Shown in pieces: positions 54,422 to 63,779 of a DNA stretch of 64,000 bases. How positions within the stretch are numbered: position 1 is the stretch's first letter; every line of letters begins with the position of its first letter. Under the pieces are notes generated by a model. That model searched no databases, had not been told where the DNA came from, and was given only the letters and a program-made list of their open reading frames with translations. The translations under genes and the position numbers were made by a program. Source of the DNA: Campylobacter sp. CN_NE2 (lineage in GTDB: Bacteria; Campylobacterota; Campylobacteria; Campylobacterales; Campylobacteraceae); contig NZ_CP115608.1 in assembly GCF_027797465.1 (NCBI RefSeq), positions 1,116,001-1,180,000 on the forward strand, given 5' to 3'.

Positions 54422-55381
54422 TCACAGCCAAACGCCGTTTTTGAAACGATAAACAAGCACAAAACCGCTTAAAATCGCAACTAAGAGCGAATTTGCAAAA
54501 AGCGAAAGCTTAAAATAAAAATCATCAAATTTGATATTTAAAAGTTTCGAAATAAAGGCATAAACGCCGGGCAAGGCACCTAAAAAAATCAAAATGTAGA
54601 TAGCATAACCGACATAATTATACTCTTTTTCAAGCATACAAAACGGGCATTTGTGCGTAGGAAGTTCGTAAATATAGGGCGAAAAAAATCGAATAAGCGC
54701 GTAAATACTAACAAAGACAAAAATCGCACTCAAAGCACTAAAAAGACTTTGTTTTCGCAAAATCGCACTAAATGCAAAAAGCGTAAAAATGCCGTAAAAT
54801 GCACCCAAAATGAAAGAATTTTTATGATAAAACGCATTAACGCTAAAATGCGAAGTTTTAAAAATTTCGCTACAACATTGAACGATATGGGTCGTTTTTA
54901 TGCCGAAAAAATGCAGATATTCTAAGGCGATTTCACAAAAAATAAAAATGAAAATAATGATAAAAAGCCTAAATTTCAGCTTCATAAATTTGCATGTTTT
55001 GGTTTTGAAATCTTGCGAATTTAGATAAATCCAACCGCTCAGTAAAAACAAATTTGTAATCTTAAAAAAAAGTAAATATGCTCCAAATTCGGTTGCGTCG
55101 ATAACGCCTACTGCACACATAGCACCGGGAATTAAGTTTGAAAGCTCATCAAGCACCCAAATAAAAAACAAAAAAAGCGGCAACTTCACAAAAAGAGCGA
55201 ATTTAACGATAGTTGAAACTAGGTAGCTCGTTTGAGCTAGTTTGTATTGTTTTGGCGAAAGCAGATTTTCATCAAATTTAAAAGCGATTTTAACGCCGTA
55301 AAAAAGGGCAATCGTGCAAAAAAATAGCACCAAAGCTTCGCAAAATAAAAGTGTCATCACAAATGGTTGAGAAATTATCAT
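54422..55381 (-). CDS. Eight-segment membrane protein with CxxC motif
   Basis: This 319-residue protein has about eight hydrophobic segments. Two soluble loops carry metal- or redox-type motifs: THIVQCCSEIF near 180 and THKCPFCMLEKEY near 245. I recognise no family. The ATG overlaps the stop of the ABC ATPase gene by four bases. It is the last gene of the five-gene NosL/ABC unit and may be a copper- or thiol-handling membrane component. Confidence 0.7.
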   Translation of the reverse strand: MIISQPFVMTLLFCEALVLFFCTIALFYGVKIAFKFDENLLSPKQYKLAQTSYLVSTIVKFALFVKLPLFLFFIWVLDELSNLIPGAMCAVGVIDATEFGAYLLFFKITNLFLLSGWIYLNSQDFKTKTCKFMKLKFRLFIIIFIFIFCEIALEYLHFFGIKTTHIVQCCSEIFKTSHFSVNAFYHKNSFILGAFYGIFTLFAFSAILRKQSLFSALSAIFVFVSIYALIRFFSPYIYELPTHKCPFCMLEKEYNYVGYAIYILIFLGALPGVYAFISKLLNIKFDDFYFKLSLFANSLLVAILSGFVLVYRFKNGVWL

Positions 55382-56025
55382 TTTTTTAGCTCGTAAAAAT
55401 TTGATACAATGCTAGAATTTGCAATAATCGGATCGTGACTAGCAACGACGATCGTTTTGCCGTCATCTTTTAAATTTTCAAAATAGCTCATCAAATTTTT
55501 TGTCAAATTCTCGTCCAAACTCGCACTTGGCTCATCTGCCAAGATGATACTTGGATTATTTATTAAAGCCCTTACTATCGCTACTCGTTGGCGTTCTCCG
55601 CCTGAAAGCTTCCCTACTAATAAATTTGCCTTATTCTCCAAATCAAATTTAGCCAAAAGCAAATTTGCAAACTCTTTTTTATCCTTTGTGCCATCAGGTA
55701 AAGCAGGAAGCAAGATATTATCCAAGACGCTCAAAGTTGGTATGAGATTAAAATTTTGAAATATAAAACCGATATTTTCTCGCCTAAATTTAGACATAAA
55801 TTTGATAGAAAGTTTGCAAATGCTTTCATTATTTATGATGATTTCGCCAGAATTTGGTCTATCAAAACCGGCTAAAAGTGATAAAAGCGTTGATTTACCG
55901 CTTCCGCTAACGCCTTTTATAACAAAAAATTCGCCCTTTTTGACGCTAAAATTTATATCTTTTAAAGCACAAAATTCGCTAACACCGTTAGCGTAAATTT
56001 TACTAACACCGCTAACGCTTATCAT
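55378..56025 (-). CDS. LolD/MacB-type ABC transporter ATPase
   Basis: This 215-residue ABC ATPase belongs to the LolD/FtsE/MacB group: Walker A GVSGSGKST, Q-loop FIFQNFNLIPTLSVLDN, signature LSGGERQRVAIVRAL and Walker B IILADEPSASLD. It pairs with the FtsX-type permease encoded just upstream (four-base overlap). Such pairs drive periplasmic mechanotransmission rather than classical import. Confidence 0.92.
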   Translation of the reverse strand: MISVSGVSKIYANGVSEFCALKDINFSVKKGEFFVIKGVSGSGKSTLLSLLAGFDRPNSGEIIINNESICKLSIKFMSKFRRENIGFIFQNFNLIPTLSVLDNILLPALPDGTKDKKEFANLLLAKFDLENKANLLVGKLSGGERQRVAIVRALINNPSIILADEPSASLDENLTKNLMSYFENLKDDGKTIVVASHDPIIANSSIVSNFYELKK

Positions 56026-57194
56026 CGTAAAACCTCGCCTATATCGCGCACAGAAGCCTTGTAAGCAGGTATAATACTAACTGCGACATACAAAGGAACG
56101 CTTAGCAAAAATAGCAACACAACAAGCTTAAAATCGAAAACGAAAATCAAATCAAAATCAAGTTTTAAATTTGAAAAACCGCTAAAAACTTCGCTTAAAA
56201 TCGGTGCTTTTAAAAAATAAACAAAAAATATCGCCAAATTTAAAGCGATGAAAAATGTTAGCACCGATAAAATCGAAGCTTCGATAAGTTTAAATTTAAT
56301 AATGTCCGAAATGTCCCAACCAAGCGCTTTTAAAATGGCGATTTCCCTTTTTTCCTCGCTACTAATTCCGCTTGATTTGTCATATAAGATTATCGCAAAA
56401 GCCAAAACAGAAGTCAGCAAAAGCGCTAAAAACCAACCGCTCTTAAAATCGTATAAATTTTCATATTTTCTTAGCATTTCGCTTTTAGTAATAACCCTTA
56501 AATCATGATGATACCTGCGAATTTTATCAGCCAAAAAATCAACTTCTGCTTTGTTTGATATTTCAAGCAAAATGTCGCTAAATTGTCCATTTGGCACACC
56601 TAAAATTTTCCTTGCATTTTCTTCGCTAAGCAAGATTATATCATTATCCATAAGCGAATTTCCACTTTTAAAAACTCCGCCCTTTTTAAGTGAAATCAAA
56701 TCCCCGTCTGGCGTAAAAAACGGCACCAAAACCAAATCATGCGCCCTAAAATATTTTTGCAAAAATTCATAAACTCTCTTTGAAGCCACCATAAAATCAC
56801 TCTCAGGCTCGTCTAAATTTGTAGCGATTTCATCGATTGATTTATCAAAATGTTTTTGGTAGCTTTGCACCCCAAAAAGCGTGAGATACACGCTTTCTCG
56901 CTCAAAGTGATACTGCCCCCAAATTCTAGGCTGCACGCTAGAAACCGAAGGCATTAGCAAAAACTCATCGACCATTTTCTCATCGATAAAATGAACTTTT
57001 CCGCCGTAGTAGCGTTGCACCAAAATATCTGGAAAATCTTTTGAAATCTCAGTATATTCGGCTTTTAGCGAATTTGTAATAAAAATCACGCATGAGAGCA
57101 AAAAAACCAAAATTCCAAAAATGATTGTGATTAAAATATTTTTTAATCCATGACGAAATATCGAATTTAGCGCATAATCAAAAATATTATTCAT
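56022..57194 (-). CDS. FtsX/MacB-type ABC permease
   Basis: This 390-residue permease has one N-terminal membrane segment, a periplasmic domain of about 200 residues (MacB-PCD like; SSVQPRIWGQYHFERESVYLTLFGVQ) and three C-terminal segments with the FtsX pattern REIAILKALGWDISDIIKFKLIEA. It works with the LolD-type ATPase. It starts at ATG 57194, overlapping the stop of the small upstream gene by eight bases. Confidence 0.88.
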   Translation of the reverse strand: MNNIFDYALNSIFRHGLKNILITIIFGILVFLLSCVIFITNSLKAEYTEISKDFPDILVQRYYGGKVHFIDEKMVDEFLLMPSVSSVQPRIWGQYHFERESVYLTLFGVQSYQKHFDKSIDEIATNLDEPESDFMVASKRVYEFLQKYFRAHDLVLVPFFTPDGDLISLKKGGVFKSGNSLMDNDIILLSEENARKILGVPNGQFSDILLEISNKAEVDFLADKIRRYHHDLRVITKSEMLRKYENLYDFKSGWFLALLLTSVLAFAIILYDKSSGISSEEKREIAILKALGWDISDIIKFKLIEASILSVLTFFIALNLAIFFVYFLKAPILSEVFSGFSNLKLDFDLIFVFDFKLVVLLFLLSVPLYVAVSIIPAYKASVRDIGEVLR

Positions 57195-57453
57195 AGATTT
57201 TGCCTAAATTTGGCGTTAAAAACGATGAAATCTCGCTCTCCCTAAAACCCGGATAAAAGCCAAAAATATCGTTAATCTCGCCAGAAAATATGTGTCTTGC
57301 GTAAAATTCGCCAAAGGCAAAAGATGAAAATCCTGTTAAATTTACAAATTTAGCCTTTTGGTTAAAATCTGTTTGCCTGCCTTGCAAAAACGCGATTTGC
57401 ACCGCCAAAACGGCAAACACCGCAAGCACAAGAATACAAAATTTTTTATTCAC
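57187..57453 (-). CDS. Small one-TM protein in the NosL operon
   Basis: This 88-residue protein has one hydrophobic segment (ILVLAVFAVLAVQIAFLQ) and a short periplasmic part. I recognise no family. The start is GTG at 57453, overlapping the NosL stop by eight bases; a longer ATG start inside the NosL gene at 57501 lacks a ribosome site. It lies between the NosL and permease genes, so it is probably an accessory subunit. Confidence 0.55.
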   Translation of the reverse strand: MNKKFCILVLAVFAVLAVQIAFLQGRQTDFNQKAKFVNLTGFSSFAFGEFYARHIFSGEINDIFGFYPGFRESEISSFLTPNLGKIYE

Positions 57454-58546
57454 AGCTGCCACCGTCAAGTCTGCAAACGATTTGTTTGCTAATCTCATCA
57501 AATTTCAAAATCGTCTCGCCCCTGTGATCTAGTTTAAAGCTTTTTGCACTATCTTCATCGCCAAAAGGGATTAGCTCGTTTCCCATAGGACCAAGAACTT
57601 CGCTTCCTACGACAAAAAACGCGCTTTTTGCGTCAATCGCATTTTGCGTGTAATAATCGCTCACTTGAATTTTAGCGATTTTTGCGTCTTTAAATCCATA
57701 TTTTGCAGGTTCAAAAATAAATTTCATCATATCTTTTACGCCGTCAAATGCTGCGTATTCGCCGTTTTCAAAAGAAATTTTGGCTGCCCACTCCTTATGT
57801 TTATGCACAAACATACCGCAAACAGGGCATTTATCGCTTTCTTTTACCACTATTTTTTCGCCGTCAGCGTGTTTTTGCCTGTCCCAAAGATAACGCAAAA
57901 CAGGTTGGGCTTCTTTTTCTGAGATATTTTCGCATTTTGCGTAAATTTCGGCTTTTAAGGCTCTAACGCTATCAAATTCGCTCAAATTTATCTCTTTACA
58001 TTTTGATTTATAAACCTTTTCGCCCATAGGATAGACCATTTTTTGCATTCTCATTTTTCGCTCGGCATTATCTGTTTTTATGGCTTCTGTTGCGATTTCA
58101 AGCGTATCTTTATAGTTTTTTATCTCGCCGCCGTAAATTTTAGCAAATTCTTTTGCGTCGTTTTCGTTTTCAAATGCTAGTTTGCTAACTTTTGCCATAG
58201 TGCCATTTACGCTACTTCCGACCACATAAAACGCACTTTTTGCAGGGATTAATTTTTGCGAATTTACATCTACTACAAAAGCATTTTCTAAATTTGCACC
58301 CCTTTGCTCGTTATCGACAATCAAACAACGCATAGAACAATAATGCGTCTTTGTTCCGTCGTCCAAATGCGAAGCGTGACTTGTTTTGTAGTAATTTTGA
58401 ATTTTCATACCGCAAACCGGGCAAAATTCCTTTCCGTCGCCGTCTTGCAAAATAGTAGCGTTTTCATCGCCCATTTTGCTAAATTCGTGGGCGTTTGCAA
58501 AAACGCACAGACAAAGAAAAACCAAAACAAATTTGATAAATTTCAT
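57446..58546 (-). CDS. Two-domain NosL-like copper protein
   Basis: This 366-residue secreted protein has a signal peptide (MKFIKFVLVFLCLCVFANA) and two NosL domains, each with CPVCGM (EFCPVCGMKI near 45 and DKCPVCGMFV near 245), and a middle piece MGEKVYKSKCKEIN resembling a cytochrome c fold without CxxCH. NosL binds Cu(I) through this Cys-Met site and supplies nitrous oxide reductase in denitrifiers; no nosZ is in the window. First gene of five overlapping genes. Confidence 0.85.
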   Translation of the reverse strand: MKFIKFVLVFLCLCVFANAHEFSKMGDENATILQDGDGKEFCPVCGMKIQNYYKTSHASHLDDGTKTHYCSMRCLIVDNEQRGANLENAFVVDVNSQKLIPAKSAFYVVGSSVNGTMAKVSKLAFENENDAKEFAKIYGGEIKNYKDTLEIATEAIKTDNAERKMRMQKMVYPMGEKVYKSKCKEINLSEFDSVRALKAEIYAKCENISEKEAQPVLRYLWDRQKHADGEKIVVKESDKCPVCGMFVHKHKEWAAKISFENGEYAAFDGVKDMMKFIFEPAKYGFKDAKIAKIQVSDYYTQNAIDAKSAFFVVGSEVLGPMGNELIPFGDEDSAKSFKLDHRGETILKFDEISKQIVCRLDGGSCE

Positions 58547-58597
58547 AAATTCCCTTTGAAAAATAAGTTCGAAATTGTATCATTTTAAATTTAATTA

Positions 58598-59281
58598 TCA
58601 ATAAATTCGCCAATCAATCTCATTTTTGTTATGCAATTTTAAGTATTCGTTGCATTTTTTAAAGTGGTTACAGCCAAAAAACGCTCCACCGGCTAATGGG
58701 CTTGGGTGGGCTGCTTTTAAAACCAAATGGCGATTTTCGTCAATCAAATTTGCTTTTGCTTTTGCGTAATTTCCCCACAGCATAAAAACTAAATTTTGCC
58801 TTTTTTGGCTTAAAATTTTTATAACGCTATCGGTAAAAATTTGCCAACCAAATTTGGAGTGCGAATTTGGCCTATTTGCAGCTACGCTTAGGCTTGAATT
58901 TAAAAGCAAAACGCCCTGCTTCGCCCAGTTTGTCAAATCTCCGTTTTTTGGAATTTCATATCCAAATTCCATTTGCAACTCTTTAAAAATATTGATTAGG
59001 CTTGGCGGAATTTTAACGCCCTTTGGCACAGAAAAACTAAGACCCATTGCTTGATTTAGCCCATGATATGGGTCTTGCCCCAAAATCACAACTTTTACAT
59101 CATCAAAGGGAGTTATATTAAAAGCGTTGAAAATTAGCTCACTTGGCGGAAAAACAACTTCATTTTTTTTCGCATTTATCAAATTTTCTTTGATTTGTAA
59201 AAAATACGGCGATAAAAATTCATCTCTTAGCTCATTTTTCCAGCTTTTTTCGATTTTTACATTTTCGAGTTTTATCTGCAT
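58598..59281 (-). CDS. ung: Uracil-DNA glycosylase
   Basis: This 227-residue enzyme removes uracil from DNA. The catalytic water-activating motif is VVILGQDPYHGLNQAMGLSFSVP, the uracil-binding segment LLLNSSLSVAANRPNSH, and the minor-groove loop AAHPSPLAGGAFFG with the catalytic His. Length standard. It lies between the NosL gene and divergent livJ. With nfo, xth and recJ the window contains a good share of base-excision repair. Confidence 0.97.
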   Translation of the reverse strand: MQIKLENVKIEKSWKNELRDEFLSPYFLQIKENLINAKKNEVVFPPSELIFNAFNITPFDDVKVVILGQDPYHGLNQAMGLSFSVPKGVKIPPSLINIFKELQMEFGYEIPKNGDLTNWAKQGVLLLNSSLSVAANRPNSHSKFGWQIFTDSVIKILSQKRQNLVFMLWGNYAKAKANLIDENRHLVLKAAHPSPLAGGAFFGCNHFKKCNEYLKLHNKNEIDWRIY

Positions 59282-59393
59282 TTTTCGCCTTTTGTTTTAA
59301 ATCGTAAAATTATAGCAAAAATTTTTTGTTACTTTTTTATATAAATTTATTTTTTTTCGCTATTATATCAGCTAAATTTTTTAAGGAGAAAAA

Positions 59394-60512
59394 ATGAAAA
59401 AATTCACTCTTATAGCTTCATCTTTGGCTGTGGCTTTTAGCCTAGCAAACGCAAAAGAAGTCGTTATCGGCGTTGTTTTACCTATGACCGGTGCTGCTGC
59501 GACTTATGGTCAAACTGCTTGGCAAGGCGTTGAGCTTGCAAATAAAATGCAACCAACCCTAGCAAACGGCGATAGCGTAAAAGTCGTGCTAGTAGATAGC
59601 AAAAGCGATAAAGTCGAAACCGCAACGGGTGCAACAAGACTTATCGATCAAGACAAAGCTGTCGCATTAATCGGCGAAATGATCACAGGCAACACTCAAC
59701 AAATTTTGCAAATCGCTGATGCGAAAAAAATCCCAGCAGTCGCCCCTGCTGCAACTGCCGATAAACTTTTAGATACTGTAAAATTCGGCTCACGCGTAAC
59801 TTTCCAAGACTCTATTCAAGGCGAAGTTGCTGCTGATTTTGCTACAAAATCAAATTTGAAAAATGCCGTTGTAGTGGCTGATCAAACTACTGCTTACTCA
59901 CTTGGTCTTGCAAAAGCATTTGAGAAAAAATTCACAGCTAACGGCGGAAAAGTCGTAAAAAAACTAAACATTAGCTCAGGCGATAAAGATTTCAAAGCAG
60001 TTGCTTCGCAAATCGCGACACTAAATCCTGAGTTTGTTTATATTCCGTTTTACTACACAGAAGCGGCACTTCTTGTTCGCCAAGCTAAACAAATCGGCGT
60101 AAATGCCGTATTTGTAGGAAGTGATGGTATCGGAAACCAAACTTATATCGATCTTGGCGGCGAAGCTGTAAATGGCACAATCTTTACCGATGTTTTTGAC
60201 TACACAAAACCAGAAACCAAACTTAGCGAAGATTTCGTAAATGAATTCGAAAAAGCTAACGGAAACCGCGAAGTCGCCGGCTTTACTGCTCTTGGCGCTG
60301 ATACATATTTTATCTTGGTAAATGCTCTAAATAAATGCGAAGATCAAAGCGGCGAGTGCATAAATAACGCACTTCACTCGACACAAAACTTCGAAGGCGT
60401 TTCAGGCACAATCAGCCTTGACGAAAAAGGAAATGCAACTAGAAGCGTTGTGCTAAAAGTTATTGAAAATCAAAAACCTGTGTATAAAGATACGATTATC
60501 CCAAGCAAATAA
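59394..60512 (+). CDS. livJ: Branched-chain amino-acid binding protein LivJ
   Basis: This 372-residue periplasmic protein has a signal peptide (MKKFTLIASSLAVAFSLANA) and the type I Leu/Ile/Val-binding fold: VVIGVVLPMTGAAATYGQTAWQGVELA opens it, and AAPAATADKLLDTVKFGSRVTFQDS, DQTTAYSLGLAKAFEKKF follow (short excerpts). It supplies the LivHMGF importer. Ribosome site TTAAGGAGAAAAA. A 479-base repeat-rich gap separates it from livH. Confidence 0.95.
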   Translation: MKKFTLIASSLAVAFSLANAKEVVIGVVLPMTGAAATYGQTAWQGVELANKMQPTLANGDSVKVVLVDSKSDKVETATGATRLIDQDKAVALIGEMITGNTQQILQIADAKKIPAVAPAATADKLLDTVKFGSRVTFQDSIQGEVAADFATKSNLKNAVVVADQTTAYSLGLAKAFEKKFTANGGKVVKKLNISSGDKDFKAVASQIATLNPEFVYIPFYYTEAALLVRQAKQIGVNAVFVGSDGIGNQTYIDLGGEAVNGTIFTDVFDYTKPETKLSEDFVNEFEKANGNREVAGFTALGADTYFILVNALNKCEDQSGECINNALHSTQNFEGVSGTISLDEKGNATRSVVLKVIENQKPVYKDTIIPSK

Positions 60513-60575
60513 TTTTACTTTGACTTTAAATTCTGTCGAATTTGCAAAAATTCGACAGAATTTTCTATTTTTAGA

Positions 60576-60683
60576 TTGAATTCAGCCTAGCTTTTTTGTG
60601 ATACTTCGTTTGGACTTCGTTCGATAGGCATACTAGCCTTATCTCACTCGTCCAAACTCGTAAGCACAAAAAATCGTCGGCAT
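60576..60683 (+). repeat. P3 structured repeat, copy C
   Basis: Flanks TTGAATTCAGCCTAGC and TCGTCGGCAT. The outer stem has 9 pairs (60592-60600 with 60665-60673), a 7x7 internal loop and 7 pairs (60608-60614 with 60651-60657). The inner stem GATAGGC (60623-60629) pairs with GCCTTATC (60636-60643). Stem sequence differs from copy A and B, pairing kept. Confidence 0.85.
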
Positions 60684-60855
60684 AAATTTATCAAAATTTG
60701 CATTGAATTATTTTGTAAATCCAAATTTACTTCCACTGTCATTGCGAGTGAGTTAAACGAACGAAGCAATCGCCAATGGTTAAATTTAGAATTTGGTTTT
60801 TATCAAAAATTTATAAAATTTGATTGTTTTAAATTCTGTAAATTTGCATAATTTT

Positions 60856-60880
60856 TGGCGGGTAAAAATACTGCCCTACG
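60856..60880. repeat. Degenerate P1 repeat, copy i
   Basis: TGGCGGGTAAAAATACTGCC followed by CTACG. It keeps the flank AAATTTGCATAATTTTT of copies b and e, so it is a decayed P1. Confidence 0.5.
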
Positions 60881-60991
60881 ATATTAAAAAATTTATAAAT
60901 TCCGCAAAACCACAAAAATTTATAAATTAAAGTAAGCTTTTATAACAATTTTGATAAAATATTAGGTTATTTTAAATTTACGGAAGTTTTT

Positions 60992-61888
60992 ATGGATAGC
61001 TTGTTATTTTTTCAGCAGATGATCAACGGATTTAGCCTTGGTTCGATGTATGCGCTCATCGCTATCGGCTACACGATGGTTTATGGCGTTTTACGGCTCA
61101 TAAACTTCGCTCACGGCGACATTATGATGGTAGGGGCTTATACTGCGCTTTTTGGGATTGCAAATTTGCATATTCCGTTTGCTTTTTCTTTGCTTTTTGC
61201 CGTTACGATTGCCGTGCTTCTTGGCGTTAGTATCGATAAAATCGCCTATAAACCTTTGCGAGAAGCACCGCGAATTTCACTTTTAATAACCGCAATCGGC
61301 ATTAGCTTTTTGCTTGAAAACCTTTTTAATGTCATTTTTGGCGGCACACCACGCCTTTTTCCGGTGCCTGAGTTTTTCGAAAAAATCGTGCAAATCGGTG
61401 GCATAAATATCACCATGAGTGCTATTTTGGTGCCGATTTTAACGCTCGTTTTATTAAGCGTTGTTTTGATGATTTTATTTAAAACCAAATACGGCATGGC
61501 GATTCGCGCCCTAGCTTTTGACATAAAAACGGTAAATTTAATGGGAATTAGCTCAAATTTTATCATCTCGATCGTTTTTGCATTAGGTTCAGCCTTAGCA
61601 GCAGTGGGCGGCGTTTTTTGGGCGATAAGCTATCCGTCCGTTGATCCGTTAATGGGCGTATTAATTGGCTTAAAAGCCTTTGCCGCAGCCGTTCTTGGCG
61701 GTATCGGAAGCGTTACAGGGGCAGTTCTTGGCGGATTTATCATCGGTTTTACAGAAGTTGTCGCGGTGGCACTTTACCCTGATCTTGGCGGTTTTAAAGA
61801 CGCGTTTGCCTTTATATTTTTGATTTTTGTTTTGCTTTTTAAACCGACGGGAATTTTAGGCATAAATTTTGAGAAAAGTAGGTTTTAA
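60992..61888 (+). CDS. livH: Branched-chain amino-acid ABC permease LivH
   Basis: This 298-residue inner-membrane protein has about eight segments: MINGFSLGSMYALIAIGYTMVYGVLRLINFAHGDIMMVGAY-type start (read in parts), ISLLITAIGISFLLEN and GLKAFAAAVLGGIGSVTGAVLGG, the EAA-like loop. It forms the channel with LivM. Ribosome site is weak, ACGGAAG. livM follows two bases after its stop. Confidence 0.95.
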   Translation: MDSLLFFQQMINGFSLGSMYALIAIGYTMVYGVLRLINFAHGDIMMVGAYTALFGIANLHIPFAFSLLFAVTIAVLLGVSIDKIAYKPLREAPRISLLITAIGISFLLENLFNVIFGGTPRLFPVPEFFEKIVQIGGINITMSAILVPILTLVLLSVVLMILFKTKYGMAIRALAFDIKTVNLMGISSNFIISIVFALGSALAAVGGVFWAISYPSVDPLMGVLIGLKAFAAAVLGGIGSVTGAVLGGFIIGFTEVVAVALYPDLGGFKDAFAFIFLIFVLLFKPTGILGINFEKSRF

Positions 61889-61890
61889 CG

Positions 61891-63012
61891 ATGAATTTTG
61901 TAAAGAGAAAACTACTTCATTTTGCTTTTTTTGCTATTGCAGTTGGCTTTATTTTGGTGGCTCATTTTTATTTTAGCGATTACGGCAAAAGTATCGCAAA
62001 CAATATCGCTATTTTCATCATTTTAGCCATTAGTTATAACCTTATAAATGGCGTTACAGGGCAGTTTAGCTTAGAGCCAAACGGCTTTGTCGCAGTCGGA
62101 GCCTATGTGGCGGCTTTGATACTACTAAATGCAGACGCTAAGGCGTATCAGTTTGATCTAGAAGACCCTGCCCCTTTTATTTTAGCTATTCACTCATCAA
62201 GTTTTGTTTTTGCTATGCTTATGGGCGGAGTTTTTGCGACACTTTTAGCGCTTATTTTATCGTTTCCTGTTTTTAGAGTTAGGGGCGATTATTTGGCGAT
62301 TGTAACGCTTGGATTTGGTTTTATTATTCAGTTACTAGCCGTAAATTTCCCAGCCTACACAAACGGCTCTTTGGGTTTAATCGGAATTCAAAGCGTAGAT
62401 GAAAACGGCGATAAAAGCGCTTACGCAAACATACTTTATACGGGATTTATTGCGATTTTAGCCGTTATTGTTGTGCTAAATTTGGTATATTCTAAATTCG
62501 GTAGAGCCATGAAAGCAGTCAGGGACGACGAAGACGCCGCACTTGCGATGGGAATCAATACCTTTGCCGCCAAAACTACGGCATTTTGCACGAGTGCGTT
62601 TTTTGAAGGCGTGGGTGGCGTTTTGCTAGTGGGGCTTCTTGGAAGCGTTTCGCCTGAGCAATTTACATTTTTCTTTACATTTCAACTTCTAATCATCATC
62701 GTTTTAGGGGGACTTGGCTCAACAACAGGAGCGATTATCGGCACAATTTTGGTTATGGGCGGGTCTGAGTGGCTAAGATTTTTAGATGAACCTATGAATA
62801 TTTTTGGATACACCACACCTGCATTACCAGGACTTAGAATGGTAGTTTTCTCTGTCATTTTAATCCTTGTTATGCTTTTTGCTAGAAGCGGTATCATGGG
62901 ACGAAACGAGCTAACAGACATCATCGAAAAAGCCAAAAATATCAAAAAAATTAAAATACTAAATCGTTTGCGACCTGCTAAACTTCGCAGCAAAAAAGGT
63001 GGCGAAAAATGA
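61891..63012 (+). CDS. livM: Branched-chain amino-acid ABC permease LivM
   Basis: This 373-residue permease has about nine hydrophobic segments with LivM motifs: [51 protein letters not shown] and [22 protein letters not shown] (excerpts). A short basic tail ends it. Its stop overlaps the livG start (ATGA). It completes the membrane channel with LivH. Confidence 0.95.
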   Translation: MNFVKRKLLHFAFFAIAVGFILVAHFYFSDYGKSIANNIAIFIILAISYNLINGVTGQFSLEPNGFVAVGAYVAALILLNADAKAYQFDLEDPAPFILAIHSSSFVFAMLMGGVFATLLALILSFPVFRVRGDYLAIVTLGFGFIIQLLAVNFPAYTNGSLGLIGIQSVDENGDKSAYANILYTGFIAILAVIVVLNLVYSKFGRAMKAVRDDEDAALAMGINTFAAKTTAFCTSAFFEGVGGVLLVGLLGSVSPEQFTFFFTFQLLIIIVLGGLGSTTGAIIGTILVMGGSEWLRFLDEPMNIFGYTTPALPGLRMVVFSVILILVMLFARSGIMGRNELTDIIEKAKNIKKIKILNRLRPAKLRSKKGGEK

Positions 63013-63779
63013 TACTCGAACTAAAAAATATCAGCAAAAAATTTGGCGGTGTGCAAGCTATAAGCGATACTAGTTTTGGTATCGAAAAGGGCGAAATTTT
63101 CGGACTAATCGGACCAAATGGCGCCGGAAAAACGACAATGTTTAATATAATCACTGCCAGTTATATGCCAACGACAGGCGAAGTTATATTTGACGGCGTG
63201 AATTTAAAAGGGATAAAACCACATAAAATCGTAAATTTAGGCATTTCGCGCACATTTCAAAATATAAGACTATTTAGCTCTATGAGCGTTTTGGAAAATG
63301 TTTTAATCGGGCTAAATTCAGCAACAAAATACTCATTTGTAGAAGCGATTTTGCATTTTGGCAGATTTCACAAAAGCGAAAAAATCGCCAAAGCAAAAGC
63401 AATGGAAATTTTAAGCGAACTTGGCATTGAAAAATTCGCAAACGAAAAAGCCACAAGCCTGGCGTATGGAATTCAACGCAAAGTCGAAATCGCAAGGGCA
63501 TTAGCAACAAATCCAAAGCTTTTATTGCTCGATGAACCCGCAGCCGGAATGAATCCAAGAGAGAGCGATGATTTAGCAAATTTGATATTTGATTTGCGAA
63601 AACGAAAGAATTTAACGGTTTTACTCATCGAACACGATATGAAGTTTGTAAATCGCCTTTGTGATAGGGTTTTGGTGCTTGATTACGGCAAGGTTATTTT
63701 CGAAGGAAAACCAAGCGATGCGGCACGAAACAAAGATGTAATTTCGGCTTATTTAGGAGATGTTGATGATATCGGTTAA
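63009..63779 (+). CDS. livG: Branched-chain amino-acid ABC ATPase LivG
   Basis: This 256-residue ATPase powers the importer with LivF. Walker [13 protein letters not shown], family-typical [21 protein letters not shown], a signature with [17 protein letters not shown] (LSYGxQR type) and Walker [14 protein letters not shown]. The C-terminus [15 protein letters not shown] is standard. Overlaps livF by 14 bases. Confidence 0.96.
   Translation: MILELKNISKKFGGVQAISDTSFGIEKGEIFGLIGPNGAGKTTMFNIITASYMPTTGEVIFDGVNLKGIKPHKIVNLGISRTFQNIRLFSSMSVLENVLIGLNSATKYSFVEAILHFGRFHKSEKIAKAKAMEILSELGIEKFANEKATSLAYGIQRKVEIARALATNPKLLLLDEPAAGMNPRESDDLANLIFDLRKRKNLTVLLIEHDMKFVNRLCDRVLVLDYGKVIFEGKPSDAARNKDVISAYLGDVDDIG

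Larger units (their letters stand above)
60513..60991. other. Repeat-rich intergenic region between livJ and livH (mosaic copy 4)
   Basis: This gap has no gene. A short hairpin follows livJ (AATTCTGTCGAATTTG with its complement, 60530-60563). Then come P3 copy C, its shared tail, a CATTGCGAG...GAAGCAATC REP-like unit (60740-60772), an AT-rich spacer and a degenerate P1 (60856-60880). A GATAAAATATT box near 60953 is the likely livH promoter. Confidence 0.75.

Noticed and set aside
60740-60772. CATTGCGAG...GAAGCAATC unit as a novel repeat
   Set aside because: Similar sequences are widely scattered in bacterial genomes, so I treat it as a common REP-like unit within the mosaic rather than a separate discovery.
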